Positions 32,890 to 43,400 of a stretch of 64,000 bases of DNA are shown piece after piece. Under the pieces are notes generated by a model that did no database searches, had not been told where the DNA came from, and saw only the letters and a program-made list of their open reading frames with translations. Source of the stretch: Tunicatimonas pelagia (GTDB lineage: Bacteria > Bacteroidota > Bacteroidia > Cytophagales > Cyclobacteriaceae); NCBI RefSeq assembly GCF_030506325.1, contig NZ_CP120683.1:2542001-2606000 (forward strand), read 5' to 3'. Each line of letters starts with the position of its first letter. The stretch's first letter is position 1. Made by a program: the position numbers and the translations under genes.

Positions 32890-34656
32890 CTATCGTTTAA
32901 TGATTAGGCGCTCGGTGAAGGTCTGTGTGCCTATCGTACCGTGCAGAATATATACCCCATCATTAAGTTGACTGGTGGATATAACCAGCTTATCCCCTGC
33001 CACGGTCTGGTAGTGCACTTTCGTAATTCTTCCGCTCAGGTCGGTCAGGTAAAGATTCTGTACTTGAGCAGCATTCTTGACCTGAAGCTGCACTTGGTCG
33101 CTGGCCGGGTTGGCAAATAGTTCTACTGAAGGTGCTTCTGATACTTCGTTAATAGGCTTATCTACTTCGGCAGACTGTCGGGCGTTTATCGCTCGGAAGC
33201 GAAGTACGGTGATAGAAGCCCGGGGCAGCGTAAGACTTACCTGATTGTTATTCAACCATATATCCCCGGTATTGCGCCAGGTGTGATCAATGGCGTAGGG
33301 GCCTCTACCCGCTGGCGTATCTTTACCCTGGTAGACCCACCGCTCACCCGATAGGCGACCGCTGTAGTTCGCCATATTGACCTTCACCGACTGGTTGCCG
33401 CTCTTCTTATTGAGTAAGTAGACCGTTAATGCTTTGGTGGACGGAGTATAGCTAGCGTAGGCTCGGACAAAGCCGTTCACTCGTTGTACGTCCAGCATTT
33501 TAGCCCCTAAAAACTGATTAAATACCTGCACTATCCTTCCCTGATTCAGAATTTTCCATTTGTTATTTTTGTCGAAGGCATCGGCATCGTCGACGGTTCC
33601 TCGGTTGCCCCAGGGGTTGGTGGTTACCCAAAAGTGGGTATACAGCACCCGGTCGTCGTAGGAAAACATATTGGCGATTTGCTCGAAGGTGTACAGCGAT
33701 TTGTAGATTTCATTTCTCTGGTTAACCCACATCGGATTCGGCGCGAAACTGCTGTGCTCAGTCACCATCACCTTGAGACGCTGCCGATTATTTCCTTTGG
33801 CATACTGATTGATGCTCTGAATGGCTTTTTCAGTGCTACTGATGTACTTCCATCGGTTGGTACTGTATTCACCGAAGTTAGTGATCGAGTCTGAAGTATG
33901 ATACTGATGTGCTACCAGAAAGTCAGTTTCAGAGACGGCACCCTCAATCACAGCTCGGTACCAAGTAGGATCATTGGTGATTCCTGCCCCTACTTTAATG
34001 CTACCATCAACACTCTTCATGGCTTTTGAGAATTCTTTTAGCAACGCGACGTACTCATCCATATCAAAGTTCTCGCTTCTTCCACCACTATTTTGGCTAT
34101 GATCTAATTCCACTTCATTACCAATCTCCCAATACTTCACCTTATAGTTTCTACTTTTTGCATACTTCACCCACTCAACAGCGTTTTGCTTGAGCTGCTC
34201 CCTGGTAATATTTGACCCGGCGAGCTTAAACCCCCGGACGCTAACCATCACCACAGGTTCAGTATTCGTTGCATCACATAGATCCATGAACTCGTCGAAG
34301 TCCATCGTATTTTTATAGGTAAGGTCAGGGTTAATATCTCCCCCCGCCCCGGAATTACGCGTGCAGGCCACTGGCTCCAGGCCTTGATTGATCGTTTTAT
34401 ACTTGGCCGGATTGTGGAAAAGATAATTTTCGGCCAGCCCCCCCATCGGAAACCGCAGGGTTTTGGCCCTGGTCGTTTTCAGGGAATTTTGGATATTGAT
34501 ATTATCGGTCAGGAAGGAGGTACAATAGCCGGCCCCTTTGCTACCAATATTCGTTTTTACGCGCGAAACATCCACCGTAATAGTAGGTTGTTGCGCGTAC
34601 AGCAGGGTACTGATTAACAGTAGCCCACTCATTAAAAGGTATTGTGTGGTTTTCAT
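32890..34656 (-). CDS. Secreted clan GH-A hydrolase, GH51-like (arabinofuranosidase type), with T9SS tail
   Basis: The 588-residue protein has a signal peptide (LMSGLLLISTLLYAQQ), a TIM barrel with the acid/base Glu in VKYWEIGNEVELDH (Glu181) and the nucleophile Glu in LKVMVTEHSSF (Glu300), and a C-terminal beta-sandwich (AYASYTPSTKALTVYLLNKK). The arrangement of barrel plus sandwich and the W-E-I-G-N-E motif resemble GH51, and less closely GH39 or GH30. The last about 75 residues are a T9SS type A sorting domain (VELFANPASDQVQLQVKN to RLIIKR). The family call is by motif only. It is likely to cut an arabinose- or xylose-type linkage at the cell surface. Confidence 0.78.
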   Translation of the reverse strand: MKTTQYLLMSGLLLISTLLYAQQPTITVDVSRVKTNIGSKGAGYCTSFLTDNINIQNSLKTTRAKTLRFPMGGLAENYLFHNPAKYKTINQGLEPVACTRNSGAGGDINPDLTYKNTMDFDEFMDLCDATNTEPVVMVSVRGFKLAGSNITREQLKQNAVEWVKYAKSRNYKVKYWEIGNEVELDHSQNSGGRSENFDMDEYVALLKEFSKAMKSVDGSIKVGAGITNDPTWYRAVIEGAVSETDFLVAHQYHTSDSITNFGEYSTNRWKYISSTEKAIQSINQYAKGNNRQRLKVMVTEHSSFAPNPMWVNQRNEIYKSLYTFEQIANMFSYDDRVLYTHFWVTTNPWGNRGTVDDADAFDKNNKWKILNQGRIVQVFNQFLGAKMLDVQRVNGFVRAYASYTPSTKALTVYLLNKKSGNQSVKVNMANYSGRLSGERWVYQGKDTPAGRGPYAIDHTWRNTGDIWLNNNQVSLTLPRASITVLRFRAINARQSAEVDKPINEVSEAPSVELFANPASDQVQLQVKNAAQVQNLYLTDLSGRITKVHYQTVAGDKLVISTSQLNDGVYILHGTIGTQTFTERLIIKR

Positions 34657-34757
34657 AAGTATATTGGTTTAAGACAGATCAAAAAAGTGATGCACTCGCC
34701 GACCAAAAGTCAGACGACGAGTACGTCATCATTGTGTTTAGCCGGTTCTAACTCCGG

Positions 34758-37700
34758 TTATTTTTGGATAAGCACTCGCTTTACAAAAGATCGGCTACCG
34801 ACCTCGCCGTAGAGGAGGTACACCCCAGCGTTGAGCCGGGAAACTGGTACAGAAATTAAATTGCCCTCAGTCGATACATTCTTTACCCGGAATACCCGCC
34901 CGCTCAAATCAGTCAAGCGTACATTTTGAACTTCCTGTACCTCGCCTTCCAATTTTATCCGCAACCAATCAGTGGCCGGATTAGCAAAGAGTGTCACATC
35001 CGGTTCGGTCAGTTTCTCAGATACAGTATGCTGGCGAGCATTGCTATTGGGTGAACATGGGGCACCCCCGGAAGCTTTAGTCCGGCTCCGGGTTTTTCCT
35101 TCTTCGTTCTTCCAGAAAATTTTGGTCGTATTCGCCCCGCCTACCGTAGCGGTAGTGAAGAAGGAATCGCCCGCTGGGGCTTCTACCGTATCGGCCTGGT
35201 TTGTGCGATACACTTGCCAAATAACAGTCACCGAAAAGTTATTCGGGTTAAGGATACGCCACCGTCGCTCAGTCGTTGGGTCGTCGCTGCACACCGAGGT
35301 CAGGTTCAAATCCAGCACCTCCTGGGGCTCACTGGGGCCTTCGTAGGTCAGACGAACGGCATCAGCAACCACATCACCCGAGGTATTAGCGTTAGAAATG
35401 ACTACCTGCGCCCCGCTAGCCTCCGTGAAATCGTACTGCCCCAAGAACACCCATCTACTGCGGTTTCTGGTATCTGTTTGATCAACAATCACTGTATCGG
35501 TTCCTCGTGCTGAAGTAATAATGTAGGGTACGCTTTTCGCCCGGCTGCTGGTCGCCGTCCAACGGCCGTATACATCGTAAGCTCCCTCAACGGGAATGGG
35601 GGTGGTATACGTCACTGACTTTTCTCCCTTGAGTTCATTACGATCAATGACGAAGTTCGAGCCAATATACGTCCCACCGAAGGCCGAATTACGGGGTGCC
35701 CAGAAACCGGCCAACTGCACCCGGTCTGCGTCGGTGTTATCTACGACGATTTCTGTATTGTTTACCGTGGCCGAAGTAGTAGACGACTCCCCAAAGGCAT
35801 TGGTAGCTTTGATGCGATAGGTATACTGCTGATTGAATACCAGGGTCGTGTCGGTGTAGAGCAGCGTATTGGCTTCAATAGTATCAATCACCGAAAACGC
35901 ATCGCCGTTGGTGCTTCGCTCAAGGACGAAGTTTTCCTCGTTGCTGGCGTTGTCAAACCACTCGAGAGTCACTCGGGTGAAGTTACCCAAGGTAGCTTTA
36001 AACCCTGACGGACGAACCGGAGGATCAGCCACTACGTATTCCCACTTGATTGCGTCAGCAATGGTAATACCATCGGTGCCTTCATTCAGAATTTCTACCT
36101 GGCTGCCGCCGCCGGCTTCCAGGGCGTAGGTACCCAATGGTACCCATTGCCCCCCGTTCTGCCGTTGGTCAACGGTCACCGTATCAGTTTCGCTACCTGT
36201 ATTTACTACGTAACGGACGTTACTGGCACGCTGTCCATTGGCAATCCATCGTCCGTAAACATTGTACGTACCCGCCGTAGCGATACGGGGTGAGTAACTG
36301 ACCTGACCGGGATCACTCGAGGTATTGACCAAGTAATTGGCTCCAATGAACGACTGCCCAGCGGGTGCAAAGGTACGCGGCCCCCATTGCCCCTGGGCTG
36401 ATGCCTCAGCGTCGGTATTGTCGATAATAATGTCACTGACCTCGGTATTTGTGGTATCAGTTTGCAACACCCGCACCCCGTAAGAAGCGTCGCCAACAAA
36501 CACTCTACCGTACTGCTGCTGGTCGCCCACCAGCACGCGCACCCATTGGCCAGGCCTGTCTATCGGAGTAGCCAGCTCCCAGGTGGCACCCAGGTCCTTT
36601 GATTTCCAGATGCCCCATAGACCATCGGCGGCCCGGCTGGCGTACACGTAGGCAGTGGGCACCGAAGACCCCGGAGCCGCTTTGCCGAAGGTGACTGCGG
36701 TAGGATTCAGCCGTCGGAAGAACGTGATTTCTTCAAACGAGTCGGTTTTATTGGTGCCGGTTCCGTTGGCGCGCCAGATACCCGCCGAGCCCAGGGCAAG
36801 CCAGACTTCCTCTTCCAAACCAGGAGCTACCGTAATCCGCACTCCTCCGCCAACCCCCGAATGAAACCCACCCTGGATAAAGCCTCGCGCCGGAAGCCCG
36901 GCGGTTGCTACCCTATTGAAGGTGGCTCCACCGTCAGCACTTCGGTAAAATTTACCGTTGAGATCATAGAGGTAAAATTTGTTACCATTGACCCGATCAG
37001 ATTTGATCAGTTCATCAAATTCATACTCAATGTTACGTTCTAGTCCCCGATCCAGGCTATCCAAGTTGCTGGGAGTTTGCCAGGTAGTCCCACCATCTTT
37101 GGTGTAGCGCACGTGTTTTTTGATCAGCGTGACCACATTGTCCGGGTCAGTAGCTGAGACAGCTATCTTGGGCCCTCCGGCACCATCCTTCTTCAGTTTG
37201 CTCTTCCATACTGTTCCGGTGCTTGGGTTAGAGACGTAGTTGACCACGTCCCCCGCGTCGTCTGATCGGAAGACCAGAGGTTCATCACCCGGCTTTTTGT
37301 TGGCAATGAACCATACTATATCGGGGTTGGCTTCGCTGTAGTCGATACCGGCGAAGTTCGGAGTAAAGAATCCGGCTTCCAGATCTTCCAGCGGAATGTT
37401 GGCTTGCCGCTCAGGATACTGGGTGATATCGTTGTGCACAAAGCCCCGGACATCGGCCATACCAGAGATGTAGGGCGCACGGTCACCCGGTAGCGAGGTG
37501 CCCGTAATATTGATCGTCATCTCATTGCCCCGGTAAAGCGCATCCCAGGTGGTAACCGGGGCCCAAACGTCGTTGGTTTGCCAAGGCATATAGTTGGAGC
37601 ACACATAGGCTTTGTTGTTCGCCCCTTCCGATTGATCATCGATATACAAGGCAAAAGTAGTGACCTGCCCGGGCCGGTACCGCTCAGATGACCACTGCGC

Positions 37701-38672
37701 AATGTCGCCTACCTGGTACGGTATAATTTCCCAGGTCTCACCTCGGTCTTGGCTTCGGTGCATGTTGCCATCGGTGAAACAGATCAGTCGGGTGTCATCG
37801 CGGGGATCAGTCGCTACGGTAGTCACTTCGGTAGTGTCAACCGGCGACACATCTAACCAATCTTGACCATCCCAACGGGCCAATCCTTTTTCGTGTGCTG
37901 CGTAGAGATCCCCGTTTTGCGAAATGCGAAGCCAACGGATGTAGGTGCCACCCCCCGGCAAGGTGTCTTGCCACTGGCTGAAAGAGTTACCGCCATCCGT
38001 ACTGCGGTACAGCCCTTCGTTTCTTACGCTGACGTACACAAATTTAGCCCGGGCGTTTTCGGTACCCGCATCAATCTGCTCGCGGGTGTTGTCTACTACA
38101 ATACTACGGCTACCGTTGGCCGGGAGCTGATCGGTGCTGATAGTGTTCCAGTCGCGCCCGCCATTGCGGGTATAGAACAGTCCTTGATCCTGAGACCCGT
38201 AGTATACTACTTCACCGTTAAACGGATCGACCACCAATGCCTCACCGTAGTTACGGTCGCTTCGATCGACCTTTCCGCCATTAGGAAAGATGCGTAGGTT
38301 TAGTACCTGATCCCAGGTGTCTCCCTGGTTAGTCGATTTGTAAATTCCTTTGGATAGCGCTGAATACAAAATGTTATCATCGGTGGGGTGCACTCCTAGT
38401 CCGGCGCATCCTTCCATCCGTTCGCCGTACTCCGGGCCGAAGTTTTCCGTCAAACGCGTCCATTCGGTATCACTTGCCCGCTTCTTGTACATGCCCGCCA
38501 CGTCGGTACGCAGATAGATCATGTCGGAGGTAGGGCTCCCGATGAAACCCACAGTGCGGCCTCCACCGCCAATGGGCACATTGCTCCACTGGGCATCTTC
38601 TTGACTCCAGGCCGGACAAACCCCGGCCAAGAAGAGAAGAGTAAGACTAAATAACTTTACAGGTTGATTCAT
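34758..38672 (-). CDS. GH74-like BNR-propeller protein with FN3, two golvesin-type domains and T9SS tail
   Basis: The 1304-residue protein has a signal peptide (to about residue 24). The N-terminal about 760 residues form a twin BNR propeller with many sialidase/xyloglucanase repeats (YKSTNQGDTWDQVL, YRSTDGGNSFSQW, RYTKDGGTTWQT). Its start, GGGGRTVGFIGSPTSDMIYL then RTDVAGMYKK, matches the GH74 base-Asp region RTDVGGAY (Asp57). Two golvesin/xanthan-lyase-like beta domains follow (about 770-880 and 985-1090), with an FN3 domain between them (VRPSGFKATLGNFTRVTLEW). An Ig-like segment (VCSDDPTTERRWRILNPNNF) and a T9SS type A tail (VTLFANPATDWLRIKL) complete it. It is probably an endo-acting surface glycanase, though xyloglucan specificity is not demonstrated. 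Confidence 0.8.
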   Translation of the reverse strand: MNQPVKLFSLTLLFLAGVCPAWSQEDAQWSNVPIGGGGRTVGFIGSPTSDMIYLRTDVAGMYKKRASDTEWTRLTENFGPEYGERMEGCAGLGVHPTDDNILYSALSKGIYKSTNQGDTWDQVLNLRIFPNGGKVDRSDRNYGEALVVDPFNGEVVYYGSQDQGLFYTRNGGRDWNTISTDQLPANGSRSIVVDNTREQIDAGTENARAKFVYVSVRNEGLYRSTDGGNSFSQWQDTLPGGGTYIRWLRISQNGDLYAAHEKGLARWDGQDWLDVSPVDTTEVTTVATDPRDDTRLICFTDGNMHRSQDRGETWEIIPYQVGDIAQWSSERYRPGQVTTFALYIDDQSEGANNKAYVCSNYMPWQTNDVWAPVTTWDALYRGNEMTINITGTSLPGDRAPYISGMADVRGFVHNDITQYPERQANIPLEDLEAGFFTPNFAGIDYSEANPDIVWFIANKKPGDEPLVFRSDDAGDVVNYVSNPSTGTVWKSKLKKDGAGGPKIAVSATDPDNVVTLIKKHVRYTKDGGTTWQTPSNLDSLDRGLERNIEYEFDELIKSDRVNGNKFYLYDLNGKFYRSADGGATFNRVATAGLPARGFIQGGFHSGVGGGVRITVAPGLEEEVWLALGSAGIWRANGTGTNKTDSFEEITFFRRLNPTAVTFGKAAPGSSVPTAYVYASRAADGLWGIWKSKDLGATWELATPIDRPGQWVRVLVGDQQQYGRVFVGDASYGVRVLQTDTTNTEVSDIIIDNTDAEASAQGQWGPRTFAPAGQSFIGANYLVNTSSDPGQVSYSPRIATAGTYNVYGRWIANGQRASNVRYVVNTGSETDTVTVDQRQNGGQWVPLGTYALEAGGGSQVEILNEGTDGITIADAIKWEYVVADPPVRPSGFKATLGNFTRVTLEWFDNASNEENFVLERSTNGDAFSVIDTIEANTLLYTDTTLVFNQQYTYRIKATNAFGESSTTSATVNNTEIVVDNTDADRVQLAGFWAPRNSAFGGTYIGSNFVIDRNELKGEKSVTYTTPIPVEGAYDVYGRWTATSSRAKSVPYIITSARGTDTVIVDQTDTRNRSRWVFLGQYDFTEASGAQVVISNANTSGDVVADAVRLTYEGPSEPQEVLDLNLTSVCSDDPTTERRWRILNPNNFSVTVIWQVYRTNQADTVEAPAGDSFFTTATVGGANTTKIFWKNEEGKTRSRTKASGGAPCSPNSNARQHTVSEKLTEPDVTLFANPATDWLRIKLEGEVQEVQNVRLTDLSGRVFRVKNVSTEGNLISVPVSRLNAGVYLLYGEVGSRSFVKRVLIQK

Positions 38673-38730
38673 ATCAAGTCAGTTTTAAAGTTGAGAATTC
38701 AGGTTGAACACATAGCGAAATCACCCCGTT

Positions 38731-38752
38731 TGCGGTAGTTTTTTGACATAGT
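38731..38752 (-). promoter_or_regulatory. Candidate AraC-type operator upstream of the GH74-like gene
   Basis: The minus strand reads ACTATGTCAAAAAACTACCG and two further bases. This aligns with CACTATTTTGTCAAATACTA and the next bases CCG at 49371-49393 with small gaps. It lies about 60 nt before the GH74-like start, so one regulator could control both transcription units. Confidence 0.4.
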
Positions 38753-38841
38753 TTTCCCGTTTTGCTAAAGTCAATTAGCCAGGGAATAGAAAGCGACAGG
38801 TATTAATGGTAGAGCGACTTATTAGCTCCCGAACGAAGCTT

Positions 38842-38878
38842 AAAAAGGGAGGCAATCTATTAAAGCCGACTACCTCCC
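38842..38878 (-). terminator. Terminator after the SusC/SusD operon
   Basis: An imperfect stem GGGAGGCA / TACCTCCC (38847-38854 with 38871-38878) is followed on the minus strand by TTTTTAAGC. It lies 7 nt past the SusD stop and separates the uptake operon from the hydrolase genes. Confidence 0.72.
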
Positions 38879-38884
38879 AGTGAT

Positions 38885-40393
38885 TTATCCACCCGCAATA
38901 GCCGGGTTACGTACTAGTTCAACGCGAGGCAGATCGCGCACTAGCGAAGGATCGCTGTAAGGAATTGCTTGGGTACCCGCCCGGTCACCAGGAGGCACCG
39001 CCTGTTGGGTAGCTTGTAGATAAAACAATCGTCGTCCCTCAAATCCCAGTTCCTTAAACCACTCAGTCGATATATCCGCTTCGGTAGCGATCGCTAACGG
39101 GGGTAATCCGGCGCGGGTGCGGGTCACGTTTAGGTCTTCAGCCGCTCCGGAAGCATCGCCATTTGCCAACCGCATTGCCGCTCGCATCAGATACAGCTCA
39201 GGAGAACGAAATACCACAAAATTAGCCGTACGATCGGTGAATTTAGCACACCAGACGTTGTACGGGTCTTCATCCTCTTCCGCCGAAAATGCGGGGTCTT
39301 CGCCCGCTTCGTAGCGACGAAACCAGTCATTGTAGCGTTCGTCCTGCTGGGCCACGGTAGAGTCGTTCCAACCGATCTGCTCCAGTGTGGTTTTACTCAC
39401 GGCAATACCCCGATCGCGATTACCCGTAAAGTTACTGTACATTCGCTCCAAACGGGGGGTTCGCCAGCCATTGCGGAAGTAGTAAGCAGCGTACCAGACC
39501 GTCTCGGAGGCTTTTTGGTTCAACCCTTTAGGCAGAAAAATCTGCTGTAAACTGTCACTTTGCACCAACGGGTAACGTTGCGTATTGATGATTGCATCAA
39601 TTTGCTCTAAGGCTCCACCGTCGCCATTCTGTCCCGCGTTCCAGAATTCATTCCCCATCAGAAAGTAGGTCTTCGCCAGCAGGAAACGGGCGGCATCCCG
39701 CTTCGCCCGGTCTTGGTAGTCTTCCGGATGCAAATTGGGATCGAATTCTTCAGGGAGTAAATCAATAGCGTTCTTCAGATCGGAGATAATCTGCTCGTAA
39801 ACCTCCTGATTGGTCGCTAACCCCTGATAGTCAGTTGGGGCTGCGGAAGGTTCCGTTAGTAAAATGATGCTACTTGCTTGCGGGTCAGAACTGTAAGCTG
39901 GCGCGAAGGTAGTTGCTAAAAGATAGTGGGCAAAGGCTCGCAGGAAGTAGGCTTCGCCCCGAATGCGTGGCACCCACGACTCAAAGCCGTCAGCTGGTGG
40001 CTCGTTCTGCTCGTAAAATTGTAATACCGTGTTTACGTTAAACAGCATGGTGTAGGCACCCGCCCAGGGAAATTCTATAAAGCGAATGTCGTTGATCTCT
40101 GGCTGCCGTAAGTAGATCGGAAGCATGTTACGCGCTCCACTCACAATATTAGCGTACTCCTTAAGCTCCACTATATCGGTAGTAACAGTTTGGTAAATCA
40201 GTAAATCCATCGGTCCTATGTCACCCGGAGACTTCATGTTGAAGTAGGCCCCCCGGATGAGATCATCCAGGCCGGTATTGTTTTCAAAGGTTTCTGGTGC
40301 AGCATTAATGGACGGTTCCGCTTCGTCCAGAAAGTCTTCCCCACTGCAAGCCGTCAGCAAAATCAGGCTGAGGATAAAATATAGATATTTCAT
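38885..40393 (-). CDS. SusD/RagB-family glycan-binding lipoprotein
   Basis: The 502-residue protein has the lipoprotein signal MKYLYFILSLILLTAC (lipobox LTAC). SusD features are DFLDEAEPSINAAPETFENN at the N-terminus, the TPR segment IRGEAYFLRAFAHYLLATTF, and the C-terminal SPELYLMRAAMRLANGDASG, then WFKELGFEGRRLFYL. It binds the glycan at the cell surface over the SusC encoded 18 nt upstream. A terminator follows directly, marking the end of the six-gene operon. Confidence 0.95.
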   Translation of the reverse strand: MKYLYFILSLILLTACSGEDFLDEAEPSINAAPETFENNTGLDDLIRGAYFNMKSPGDIGPMDLLIYQTVTTDIVELKEYANIVSGARNMLPIYLRQPEINDIRFIEFPWAGAYTMLFNVNTVLQFYEQNEPPADGFESWVPRIRGEAYFLRAFAHYLLATTFAPAYSSDPQASSIILLTEPSAAPTDYQGLATNQEVYEQIISDLKNAIDLLPEEFDPNLHPEDYQDRAKRDAARFLLAKTYFLMGNEFWNAGQNGDGGALEQIDAIINTQRYPLVQSDSLQQIFLPKGLNQKASETVWYAAYYFRNGWRTPRLERMYSNFTGNRDRGIAVSKTTLEQIGWNDSTVAQQDERYNDWFRRYEAGEDPAFSAEEDEDPYNVWCAKFTDRTANFVVFRSPELYLMRAAMRLANGDASGAAEDLNVTRTRAGLPPLAIATEADISTEWFKELGFEGRRLFYLQATQQAVPPGDRAGTQAIPYSDPSLVRDLPRVELVRNPAIAGG

Positions 40394-40411
40394 GACAAGT
40401 TAATTTTTAGA

Positions 40412-43400
40412 TTACAGTTTGATGTTAACTCCTCCCGAGGCAGTAAATACTTGCCAGAAGGGTACGCCTGGGACTACCCCTTGCCCAATGTTCCGCTCCT
40501 GGGCGTTGCTTCCAATCAACGTTTCGGGATCTACGGCATCAAAGCGAGAGAAGGTGGCTACGTTGTTGAGATTGATAAACAAGCGCGCTCCTTTCAGGAA
40601 GTTCTTCTCAAAGACTTTCTGAGGAAGATTATAAGACAGGTTAATGGTACGAAGCCGAATAAAGTCACCCCGCTCGAGCCACTGGGTGCTACGATCAGAC
40701 AAGTTTTGAGCCGGTTGGTCGGGATCAATGGGATTGTTTTCCCGATTATCCCAGGTCAATACCGGATAGTCTGCGTTGGGGTTATCGGGTGTCCAGGTGT
40801 TCCCTACCACGTCGGCCCGTAGATTTCTTTGTCCAAGACCGACCCGACGTAAGCCAATGTTATCGTAGATGTAGTTACCACCTTGAAAGGTGAAAAGTAC
40901 ATTTAGGGATAGTCCCTTGTAGGTAAACGTATTATCTAATCCACCGTAGAAGGTAGGCAGACCCGTTTTTCCATACTGAATTACACTGTTCTGGTTATCC
41001 GAATTCCCAATATTCCGTACAGTATTCCCGGTAAGCACGTAGGTGCCATCAGCTTCCAGAATATCCTGATCAACCTCCCGTACCAGCACGTTACCGCTAT
41101 TGTCGTAGCCCGCAAACTCGGGTAAGAAAAACGTTCCTAAGGGCTCACCTTCCTGCACGGTAGTTAGTCCATTAAACGACAATTGCAGCGGGTCACCATC
41201 GAAACCGGGGTATAGCTCCAGCACTTTATTCTGATTGGTCGTGAAGTTGAAACCCGTGGTCCAACGGAAGCCCCCAGCGTCAATATTCACTGAGTTGATC
41301 TCCAGTTCAATTCCCTGATTTTGCAGTGAGCCTACATTATCCAACGCAGTCGTGTTTATGTTGTTGGTCCCATAGATACCAATGGATGGAGCCACTGGGA
41401 AGTCCAGTAGCAAATTAGTAGTTTCGTTGTAGTAGTAGCCAATTGAACCACTAATCCGGTCATCCAATAAGCCGAACTCCAGAGCCACATCATAGGTGTT
41501 AGATCTCTCCCACTGAATTCGTCGAGAGCCTAACCTGTTAAGCACATTGGCCCCGGAGCGATTAGGGTAATTAGGCCAGTTGACATAGTTATTAACATAC
41601 AAGAATGGAGCAATATTAGCGTTACCGGTGACGCCCCAGCCACCGCGAACTTTAAGAAAGCTCAGCAAGCCATCGGTGTTGAAAAAATCCTCGTCAGACA
41701 CTATCCACCCACCTGATAGCGATGGAAACCAACTAAACCGATCTTCGGGGGTGAACTTGGAGCTACCATCACGTCGTAGCGATGCCTGGAATAGGTAACG
41801 ATTCTTGAAGGTGTAGTTTACCCGGCCAAACTGCGAGAAAAACCGTGTTTGTGCGTGTAGACCGTGGCTAAGCTCCAGAAGCTGATCAGCATCACGGACA
41901 AAATTACCTACCTCAGTAGGATCGAGACTGGCGGCAGCGTCTTCCCAGTCATTGTTCCAAACTTCACTGTCAGAATGAATTAGCTCCAGTCCGAGCAAGG
42001 CGGAAAGGCGGTGGTCGGGGCCAAACTCAGTATTGTAGGCAGCAGTTCCCACGAAGTTGAACGTCCAGTCACGTCCATCTCGCCAAGTGAAGCGCGGCAC
42101 CCCGTCTTCGTAGGGATAATCCAGTAGGAACCGATCCTCCAGGCCAGTATCCTCTTCCCGGAATTCCTGCCCGCGAAGATTACCCGCGATCCAATATTCA
42201 TCAACACTCGTGCTGTAGTTAGCCCCGCCTTCGCCTCGTAAGGTAAGCCCCTCGATGGGGGTAAGCTCAGCAAATACATTGGCTAGTTGCGTAGTAATTC
42301 GCTCTTCGGCTTTAGAGTTAGCCCGGTCATTGGAATACGTAATGTTATTTAATGAGAGGGGATCAAAGGGTTCGCCATTGGCCCAGGTTTCGGGGAAGAT
42401 CGGCAGAGCCCTATTGTAGAGATTACTGAAAGTGGGCCAGGCTCCGTAGTTAAGGTTCCGATCGTCCAGACTTACGTTCGTTCCGATGACACTGGTGTTG
42501 GGGCGAGGCTCATTATCCTCAAAGCTATAGGTATAGCGGATGCCCAGTTTCAGATAATCAGTAGCGTTAAAGTCTAAGTTCACCCGCCCAGTATAGCGCT
42601 GAAAACGGGTATTATCGAAGTTTCCGGTCTGATCGCGATACTGTCCTGATATAAAGAAGCTCGTTTTCTCCGTTCCGTTAGAAGCCGAGAATCCGTACTG
42701 CTGAAAGCTGCCATCTTGTCTTACTCGGTCTACCCAGTTGTTGTTGGTCTGGTTGTAGATATCCTCAGCCACAAAGCGGTCGAGTTGCCGTTGGTCGAAC
42801 AAATCCTGCTCTTTACGGAAGCGTTCGGTCAATCCGCTGTTAGCCCGCGCCTGAGCGATGGCGGCGCGCCAATCGTCAGCATTGGCTAGTTCCAGTTCAT
42901 TGATCGGGCTAGTGTAACCAACCTGATAATCCAAGCTAAACTCAGCTTGCCCGCTTTTGCCTGATTTAGTAGTAATGAGCACTACCCCATTCGCTCCCCG
43001 CGAACCGTAGATCGCCGTGGCCGAGGCATCCTTCAGCACCGAAATACTGGCAATGTCATTGGGGTTAAGGTACGTTAACGGACTAGTTCCCCCACTAGCT
43101 ACCGGAATACCGTCTACAATAAATAGCGGCTCGGAGGAAGTAGTAATCGAACCTACTCCCCGAATAAGAATCCGAGCCGGGGCGTTGGGTTCACCACTGG
43201 GCGATACCATTTGTAAGCCGGTGCTAGTTCCCTGTAAGGCCTGGGTAAAACTGGGAGTCGGAACCCGCTCGATCTGCTCGGAACTTACGGTAGAGATGGC
43301 ACTCACCACGTCACGCTCCTGCTGGGTGCCGTAGCCTACGACTACTATCTCTTGCAAACTCAAAATATCAGGTGCTAAGGCCATGTTAATCACCGTTTGA

